Assembly (NCBI GenBank): GCA_036346375.1
Contig: CM070505.1
Coordinates: 52,016,626 to 52,080,625 of the forward strand
DNA length: 64,000 bases
Direction: 5' to 3'
From: Guadua angustifolia
Lineage: Eukaryota > Streptophyta > Magnoliopsida > Poales > Poaceae
Part shown: piece after piece, positions 57,227 to 64,000 of the stretch
How positions within the stretch are numbered: the stretch's first letter is position 1
Layout of the letters: each line of letters starts with the position of its first letter
The notes under the pieces: generated by a model
What the model saw: the letters and a program-made list of their open reading frames with translations, nothing else
Databases searched by the model: none
Told to the model about the DNA's origin: nothing
Made by a program: the position numbers and the translations under genes

Positions 57227-60200
57227 TGTAACATCCCAAATTTTGCTTGTTTAGATTTATTGTGCTTCTCTTGATTTTATATGATTTTCTGGGAATTTAT
57301 TTCTTTCTTTTATTATTTATTTAATTGAGCCTTTCCTGTTCTTTAATTGTTTTGGGCAATTAGTTGGTGATCTTTTATTGGAAGTATTTTATTTGGGTTC
57401 TATTTGTCTTAAGGTATTTTCTGGAATTTTTCTGGATTTTTTTGGATTTTATTGCTATTTCTTTTGGCTTTACTGAATTTCCTGATTTGTTTTAATTCAA
57501 AAAGGTATTAAAAATCCCTCAACAGTGTTTGGGCCGAATCCTTCGGTCCGGCCCGTTTCCCTCCGCACGCAGCCCAGCCCGTCGTCCGAACCCTAGCCGG
57601 TCCGCGTCTTCGCCGTTCGATCGCGATCGTACGATCATCGTTCACCAGCGTCGCCACGCGATCCGAGCCATCGGATTGTGCCGCATGTGCGCCTGCGATA
57701 GAGCCACGTCGCCCATTCGAGTCGACCGTGCCGTCGGAATCCCGCAATCAACGGGATTCGTTTCCGCCCGTCGCATGGACGCCCAGGCCCCTTATTTATT
57801 GTGCCACCGCCACCCTCGTGATCTCCACCTCACGCCACACTCGTAGCCCTAGCTCTTGCCGTCCGTACCGCTGTCGTTCGCCAGCATGAGCTTGCCAGAG
57901 TCCCAAAGCCTTCCGCCGCTCCTCGTGCCGCCGTCAGTCACCTTCCGCCGCCGCCGAGGTCACCGTCGGGTCGCCCGTGTTGAGACGCATCAGCCGAGCC
58001 ATCTCTTGTCACCAGAGAAGCTCCGCAGCACCACATCTCACGTTGTCTTCCTCTGCTCCGGTGTGCCCGCGCCGCCGTGCCATCAGATCGCCATCAGATC
58101 TTCATCCAACGCTCCGGATCTTGCCACGTCGCCCTACAACAGTAAACCCCATATTCACTCCTCGTCCGTTGGATCTAATCAACAGTCCAGATTGCATCAC
58201 ATAGATCTATATTAGTTAATCTTAGCCGTTAGATTTAGATCATAGGGTGTTCGTTCTGCTACGCTGGTGAGTAGCCTTCGGCATTGGATGCGCGCCGGTC
58301 GTCTCCGATCGTGCCGCATGTCACATCGCTACTTGCTTGCTGCCAAGCCATTCGATCTAGATCCGACAGTAGCCGTGCCGCCGCGTGACATGCCTGCAAT
58401 AGATCTCAACCATTTTGTGATGATCAATATCGGCCGTTCATTTTGGATTGAGCGAATGAGATCGCACCGCGCGCCGGGCCAGTCCTGTGTCGACGCGTGT
58501 CGTGCGGAAACCAAGGAGTCAGCACCGCTGTCTCTATCAATGTCGCCGTTAAATCCTAGCCGTCCGATCAGGATCCAATGGTCGTGGTGAAGCCACGTGT
58601 TGGTTCCGGGTAGACCCAAGTCGTGCCGCCGTGATCAATCTTGACCGTTCATTTTGGATTGAACGGACGAGATTGATTTGAGTTTCGGTTAATAGTGTAG
58701 TGCCGCGTGTCATGCTGTGATTGATCCAGCCGTACCGATGATGCCAGCGCTTGTGTCAGCTGGTGCACAGCATAGTGCCATGGACTGGGTCCATACGCCG
58801 AGACGCGTGGCAGCCTCTGGTTGCGATGCGTGTCAGCATGTGATTGGGCCACGTGTTATGCTAACGTCAGCGATGGTATCATAATTAATTTTTCATATGA
58901 AAATAATTTTGCGAAAAATTCATTTCGGTGCTGGCGTCATCAGAGGCCATGCTGACGTCATAAATAGGAATTTCTCGTATAAAAATAATTCAAATAAATG
59001 GGAATTTCTGATTTTTAGGGTTTTCTAATTAATTAAAACTTTGAAAGGCCATATCTTTCACGTCCAAACTCCGATTGAGGTGATTCCAATTCCTAAAAAT
59101 TTGTAAAATAGTGATCTATTTATTGGTGAATTTTATTTAATTTTTTAAGTTGATTTTGCTCTCTATTTTGGTTATTTATTGCTTTTCCCTTCGTTGCATG
59201 TAGACGTCGAGTTGCTGGGAGAGTCTGTGATTGAGGAGCCCGCACTTGATCAAGTTGCAGAGTAGGATCCAGACACATTTGAAGGCAAGTCGTGCTTTGA
59301 CCATGTTGCACCCATGTTTAAATATTATGTTGTTTTAATGTATTGCATATATTTCAATTATCAAATGTTTGCTATATATTGGGAGTAGTTAACCGTCCAT
59401 TTGAGATACTTTCACCCTTGCTATGTCGTATGCCGTAATTCATTTGTCACCCTAGAATGGTTTAATAGTAATTGGTAGCTATAAATGCCAATATGGGTAA
59501 ATAGAACGCAAGTAGAATGCTTAGCCATGCAACGAGTCATCCTTTCATGCACAAATGTTTAATCTTGCTTAATGACTATGGAACATGATTATTAATTGTG
59601 TGTCGGTGTTGTCACACAATGTTGGAATTGTTGATGGCACATGGTGCATGGTAAATCAACCGGGGTGGTAAAATGATTTAGACCGAGGCAAGTGGCATGG
59701 TTTTATGGTGGGCCAAGGTTGGCATGTGGGCGGTTGTATTTTCTTTTTATGATGTTAATGACATGATGATTTTTGGTTAGTCTTGTCTTGGTCAATTAAG
59801 GACTTAATCTTGAAAGAATTTGAACTGATTCATTCATACAGCCACAAGTCTGGAATGGGACTGACCTAGCTGATTAACTTGTTGAGTCTAAACTTTAGTA
59901 CTATTGTGGTGGTGTGAGGCCCGGGTAGTGGTAACCAGTCCTCGCACAGGTTGGCTCATATGGCGCAAGAGGGGGGCCCTGGATGTGGTAACCAGTCCCA
60001 CCAGTATTGAAACCTTAGCGAATAGTACTGGGTTTAGATAGGCATTGGAAAGGCTTTGTTATGGTCACTCGCCTTTGTGGTGTTTGATTATATCTTGTGG
60101 GTAAAGTGTATAACCTCTGCAGAGTGTAAAACCTGTTCGAATAGCCGTGCTCCCGGTATTGGGCATTGCTCGGTGATTACAGTCAAGGGTTAGATTTTTA

Positions 60201-60475
60201 TTAAATAAATGTGGGGAATGGAATGTTGAGTATGGAAATAAGGACCTGGGTTGGACATTGAAAACAAATGCAAAGTTATCATTGTTATTATTGTTTTACA
60301 GTCTTTCAATCTATTTATGCTATTCTTTCGTAAGTGTTGTTTATGCAAAGTAACCTTGTAGCCTTCCTTTGTACTAAGCCATGCATATAGTAAGTAGAAT
60401 TGCATTCTGTGCACGGCTTGTTGAGTGCTTTATGTACTCCCCCCTTGCCACCAACATCATCAGTTGAGGAAGAAG
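57227..60475 (+). repeat. H2 3' LTR, cut by Y
   Basis: Starts TGTAACATCCCAAATTTTGC; collinear with 29527-32720 and then broken at CAGTTGAGGAAGAAG (60461-60475), where Y is inserted. The last part of the LTR is outside the window. The shared LTR block is at 60096-60187. Confidence 0.9.
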
Positions 60476-60977
60476 TGATGCGCACGGGGGTGCCCGATCT
60501 TCCGAAAGGTAGTGGTAAGTCAATTGGTGGAGAACTCAACGTTGACGATCCAGCTTCTAATAAGAACTGATTCGAACCCTGCAATCGCTACACCATGGCT
60601 CCGTAGGTTATCAACCACGCACAAACACGGCTGACCTCGCCAAGAAGGCTTATCCCTGCATGCAAATCGAGAACACAAGCAAAAACATAGAAGAAGCAAT
60701 CTGAAATTATGAATTAATTCAAGCACAAGAGTTGGGGTTCCACAAACCGATGAACGGCGAAAAACTGACAATGTGTCTAGTTGTAATCTAAGCAAAACCC
60801 AAGGAAGAAGAAGGGGACTGGCGGCCATAAATAACATAAGTATGGCGGCCAGGGGGTGGGGGCTGGCCATAGGGGGAGCCATCCCCACGAAACCCTAGGA
60901 GTACACGGGCCTTGGGCCCAAAACTGGGGTGGCGCAATTCCCGATAGATTCTGTCCGCAGGCTTATTTTGGAGATTC
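60476..60977 (-). repeat. probable Y 3' LTR or its 3' part
   Basis: Non-coding on the - strand, containing a leader-like AAACCCTAGG on the + strand (CCTAGGGTTT on -) and ending CGTGCGCATCA at 60476. The inner LTR boundary is not resolved; I see no clear polypurine tract. Confidence 0.4.
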
Positions 60978-62354
60978 CTAATGATTCACCAAGAATTTAA
61001 CAATGGGACTAGATCCATTGGAAAGCTTATCTCCTAGGATTTCGGTGGAGTGGTGGAACGTCCAAATCGGAGTTCGTATGTGACCTGGGTGTCCATTTGA
61101 AGCTGGACTGGTCCTGGATGGTCGAACTGGACTTGTGCACGACTTAGGCTTGAACTTAGGCCAGTCTTGGGGCATCGTGACTTGATGTAGCTGGTGTTTA
61201 ACTCTCTGGGCCTCCGGTATGTATACTTTGAATGGCTTGGCATGTGGATTAAGTCCCTTGCAAGGCGGAGTGGGAAGAGACGAAGGAGCGGCATTCATAT
61301 CTGTGTTGGTGATGTCCTCATCATTCTCCCCGTCTTGAATTGGAGTCATCCTCGACTCCATCACATCCTCTTGCAAAAGGTTAGTAGCAACAGGAGGCAA
61401 AGAACTAGGCATATCATCAAGGGAAGATAAAACTTCTTTGCAAATCGAAGCATCACACATGGCATCACACTCATTAAGTTTAGTAGGATCAGATTTCGTA
61501 GCAAGCATAACACCACATTTCAATTTAATTCCCTCAGACAGAGAACTAGATGCTTTCTTCTTCTTTTTAGGTGGAAAGACTCCTCTAGTTACTTGCTGAT
61601 TTTCAGATTCTAGCACACTATCTTTCTTCTCATTTTCAGCTCTCTCTTTATCACATTGCATAATTTCAGTAGGTGTCATAGGAAGCAAAGTGATTTTCTT
61701 TCTTTTGTGCATAAGAGTGTATTTATTACTCCTACCATGATGAGTGGCATCAGTGTCAAATTGCCATGGATGGCCTAATAAAAGCGAACATGCTTGCATA
61801 GGCACTACAGCAAAGTCAGCCAAATCATGGTATGTTCCAATGGAAAGGGATACTCTCGCAGTTTGTGTTACCTTCACCTTATCGTTGGTGTTGAACCATT
61901 GAATATGGTATGGATGAGGATGTGCACGTGTGGTCAAGTTAAGCTTTTTGACCAAATCTGAACTCACTAAGTTGTTGCAGCTCCCGCCATCAATTATGAC
62001 ACGGACTTGGTGATCCTTCACAATGAGGTACATCTGAAATAGATTATGGCGTTGTATCTGCTCCACTTGCTTCATTTGAGTGCTCAACACTCGCTGCACA
62101 ATTAAAGTCTTGTAGCTTTTCATGGCGGCAGTGCCTAAGATCTCCTCACCTTCACTATCCATCTCATTATCACCTGCATGGTTAGCTGCAAGAACCAACT
62201 CATCCTCAACATCACTAGCACTAATATACCCACCATCTTCTGTGGCACAACTGATCTTGGCGATGTTTGCATTGATGCCATTCAACATGTTGTGGAGCTC
62301 ATCTCTTGTAAAACACTCCTCTCCATCCCGATCTCCAGTTTGCAAACCTGTCAT
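60978..62354 (-). CDS. Y gag-protease-type protein (458 aa) lacking RT and integrase
   Basis: Intact frame from the ATG at 62354 to 60978. The N-terminus (GDRDGEECFTRDELHNMLNG; ISCATEDGGYISASDVEDEL) is of the gag end type of a grass Ty3/gypsy family. The aspartic protease follows: VQRVLSTQMKQVEQIQRHNL, VIIDGGSCNNLVSSDLVKKL (active site near 61980-62000), VVPMQACSLLLGHPWQFDTD, HHGRSNKYTLMHKRKKITLL. At about 61366 (ATNLLQE) the usual RT start is missing and the frame passes straight into a tail (MTPIQDGENDEDITNTDMNA) that resembles the end of such polyproteins. The C-terminal 80 or so residues have no recognised domain. An intact frame suggests recent activity with a helper; the start could lie in an upstream exon. 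Confidence 0.75.
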   Translation of the reverse strand: MTGLQTGDRDGEECFTRDELHNMLNGINANIAKISCATEDGGYISASDVEDELVLAANHAGDNEMDSEGEEILGTAAMKSYKTLIVQRVLSTQMKQVEQIQRHNLFQMYLIVKDHQVRVIIDGGSCNNLVSSDLVKKLNLTTRAHPHPYHIQWFNTNDKVKVTQTARVSLSIGTYHDLADFAVVPMQACSLLLGHPWQFDTDATHHGRSNKYTLMHKRKKITLLPMTPTEIMQCDKERAENEKKDSVLESENQQVTRGVFPPKKKKKASSSLSEGIKLKCGVMLATKSDPTKLNECDAMCDASICKEVLSSLDDMPSSLPPVATNLLQEDVMESRMTPIQDGENDEDITNTDMNAAPSSLPTPPCKGLNPHAKPFKVYIPEAQRVKHQLHQVTMPQDWPKFKPKSCTSPVRPSRTSPASNGHPGHIRTPIWTFHHSTEILGDKLSNGSSPIVKFLVNH

Positions 62355-64000
62355 TGTTAGTAGAAAACAAAAGATAACACAAGAGTATTATCCCTATCAA
62401 CTACTAGGTAGTGGAAGGTGGAATCACTCTCAAGCGTCTTACCATGCTCTTACAAGGTCCTTACTCAAATAGCAGGTGGCATAACTGGTGGCTGGTTCGT
62501 GATAACATGATGAGCATGAGTGTAGCGATTGCCGGATTGAACCTGAACTGATCAGAAGAAGGTGGAGCTCGGAAGGCAAAGTATGGTAGCAAGGATTAAA
62601 CAATCAATTAATCTCAGAATTGCACAGAATTGAAATTTTGTTCATATCTAGCACTTAGCCTAAGTTGCTGATCAATGAAGGATGGGAAAAAAGGCTTAGG
62701 TTGGTATAATTGAAAGATAAATGGAAACACACGCGCAAAGATGTTGGAATTTGATGAATCAAAGGAATGAGCTAAACAAAAAAATATAAGTGAGGCACCA
62801 AAAAGCTCATATTGCACAAGTTATAGAGAGACGCTAGCTAATTGCTCAACAAAGAACACATGCACTAGATTGCTCAAAATCACAAACTAGCACAATCTAA
62901 AGATGCACAATAGTTAGGATGTGCTCTCAATCACAAAATCAAGTCCCGCACTTTTTTTTTGCACTCTTTGCTTTTGCCCGCACTTTTCTTCTCTTTTTTT
63001 CTGTTGATGTGCGGCTGTTTCTTTCCTTTTCTCTTTCTTTTTTTTACTTTTGTGTGGCCAAACAAATATGAGAGTAGCACAATATATTTGACTAGGTGCA
63101 ATACAAGTGCAATCAAAATTATGCAATAGAATGTAACTTGAGCAGCCCTAGAGCAATATCAAATAGCTAGTCTCGATTAGGTTCAAAGTGTTCGCAAAAG
63201 GTTCATTGTCTCACAAAGGAATAAGGTCAAAAATTTTTTGGTATTTTGAGTTTATGAACTCACAAAGGTACTGGATGAAACAAGAAATGAGACAACACAA
63301 CAAAAGAACAAGCGGAAACACCGAACTAGAGATCAACACACTGTTCTGAAATTGACAGATTTAGAACTGACAGATTGCACGACTAAAAACAGTATTTTAA
63401 CAACCAAAATATGGCTTGTACCCAACTATGTTTATGAGGATAATTCTGTAAGCTTTAAATAAAGTACAAGAACACCTAATTTGGAGCTCGGACGTAGAAG
63501 TTATGGCAAAAATACCGAAAGGTGCACAATCTGTCCCAAAAACTAGGGTTTCGGCCGAAATTGAATCTGAAACAAATTAGGATTTTTAAATTCCGAATCA
63601 CGTCGTACGGCCAAAATTATATTTATAGAGGACTCTTCAAGGATTCCAAAAAGGTAAAGAACACAAAAATCCGAGTTTGTATGCAAAAGTTATGACATTT
63701 TTGGTAGCGGCTGCAGAAAAGAGAAAATTCTGGCCGAGAATGGAAATTTTATTTTCTGGTTTTATGGATGGATTTCGATATGGGAAGATGAACAAGGAGG
63801 ATGAACAACAACTTAGACAAATCTAGAATGGACTCAACCTCAATTTAGCAAACCAAAACTAATCAATTCAAAGGCACAAACGGGTTTGGACAGCGGAAAC
63901 AAATCTTTTTGTGGGATAAATTTTCTGGACTATAGGACGATGGCAAAATTAATCTAACCAAAAAGGGGGATACAGTGTTACCTATCGGGCAACCTAGGCT
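62355..64000 (-). other. Y upstream region, possibly an intron
   Basis: No gene seen. On the - strand, CCCGATAG|GTAACACTG near 63981 looks like a splice donor, and TGACAG|GTTTGC near 62348 like an acceptor, giving an intron of about 1.6 kb. The content is AT-rich, with a T/C-rich + strand tract at 62951-63050. Confidence 0.35.

Larger units (their letters stand above)
29527..64000 (+). mobile_element. H2: Tekay/Del-like chromovirus with nested insertions (right end outside window)
   Basis: 5' LTR at 29527-32754 plus 44400-44694 (about 3.52 kb; split by X), initiator-Met PBS at 44699, an extra ORF, gag, protease, RT, RNase H, integrase with chromodomain to 57191, polypurine tract, and 3' LTR from 57227, which is cut at 60475 by Y. 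Long LTRs, a single gag-pol frame and a C-terminal chromodomain fit the Tekay/Del lineage; the extra ORF before gag recalls the rice RIRE3/RIRE8 type. Left flank is GTCCG (29522-29526); the right flank is outside the window. Confidence 0.85.
60476..64000 (-). mobile_element. Y: Ty3/gypsy-derived non-autonomous element on the - strand
   Basis: A break in the H2 LTR at 60475 is followed by TGATGCGCACGGGGGTGCCC; on the - strand this is an end ...CGTGCGCATCA, a plausible LTR 3' terminus. Putative target duplication AGAAG (60471-60475); the other end is outside. It holds one long - strand ORF with a gypsy protease. Only about 500 bp separate the ORF stop from the end, so RT, RNase H and integrase do not follow. 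Confidence 0.65.

Noticed and set aside
61194..62472. + strand frames opposite the Y ORF
   Set aside because: Short, unconserved shadows of the intact - strand frame.
1..64000. tRNA, rRNA or plastid/mitochondrial insertions
   Set aside because: No cloverleaf, rRNA core sequence or organelle gene was recognised by eye; the tRNA-like matches are retrotransposon primer binding sites.

Overview
The window looks like nuclear intergenic DNA of a grass (Poaceae). The elements resemble those of rice and its relatives: a CACTA DNA transposon with TNP2-, TNPA- and Ulp1-like genes, Tat-type Ty3/gypsy elements with an antisense gene, and chromodomain Ty3/gypsy elements with LTRs of about 3.3-3.5 kb and an extra ORF before gag. 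I see no ordinary host gene, rRNA, tRNA or CRISPR array. Essentially all 64 kb is nested transposable elements, most broken by stops and frameshifts.

Layout. (1) 1-10025 is the right part of a CACTA element in + orientation: TNP2 transposase 3' end, a tandem array of hairpin-like repeats, a GC-rich leader with a splice donor, a 2.3-kb intron-like stretch with a 200-nt hairpin, TNPA-like and Ulp1-like pseudogenes, palindromic subterminal repeats, and a terminus reading CACTACTGCAGAAC on the - strand. (2) 10026-10567 and 28289-29526 are two pieces of an old Tat-type element, H0, split by H1. (3) 10568-28288 is H1, a Tat-type element with 0.67-kb LTRs: gag, protease, RT, RNase H, a second RNase H, integrase and a spliced antisense gene. 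It is interrupted by two solo LTRs of one long-LTR family: S1 (12753-16012, target duplication CCAGC) and S2 (22804-26110, CACGG). (4) 29527 to beyond the window is H2, a Tekay/Del-like chromovirus. X (32755-44394, GAGGC) sits in its 5' LTR, solo LTR S3 (46468-49802) in gag, inverted solo LTR S4 (50669-54088, CTAGC) in the protease, and Y (from 60476, - strand) in its 3' LTR.

Insertion order read from the nesting: H0 first; then the CACTA element, H1 and H2 into H0; then S1 and S2 into H1, and X, S3, S4 and Y into H2. The most notable items are two non-autonomous elements. X has a gag made mostly of zinc knuckles with no capsid domain, and a ruined pol between well-matched LTRs. Y has an open 458-codon frame in which protease is fused to a tail with RT, RNase H and integrase missing. 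Other notable items are the antisense gene of H1, the hairpin and repeat arrays of the CACTA element, and a sequence block of roughly 70-95 bp kept in every long LTR of the window. All family names rest on motif reading by eye; no alignment or search was run.
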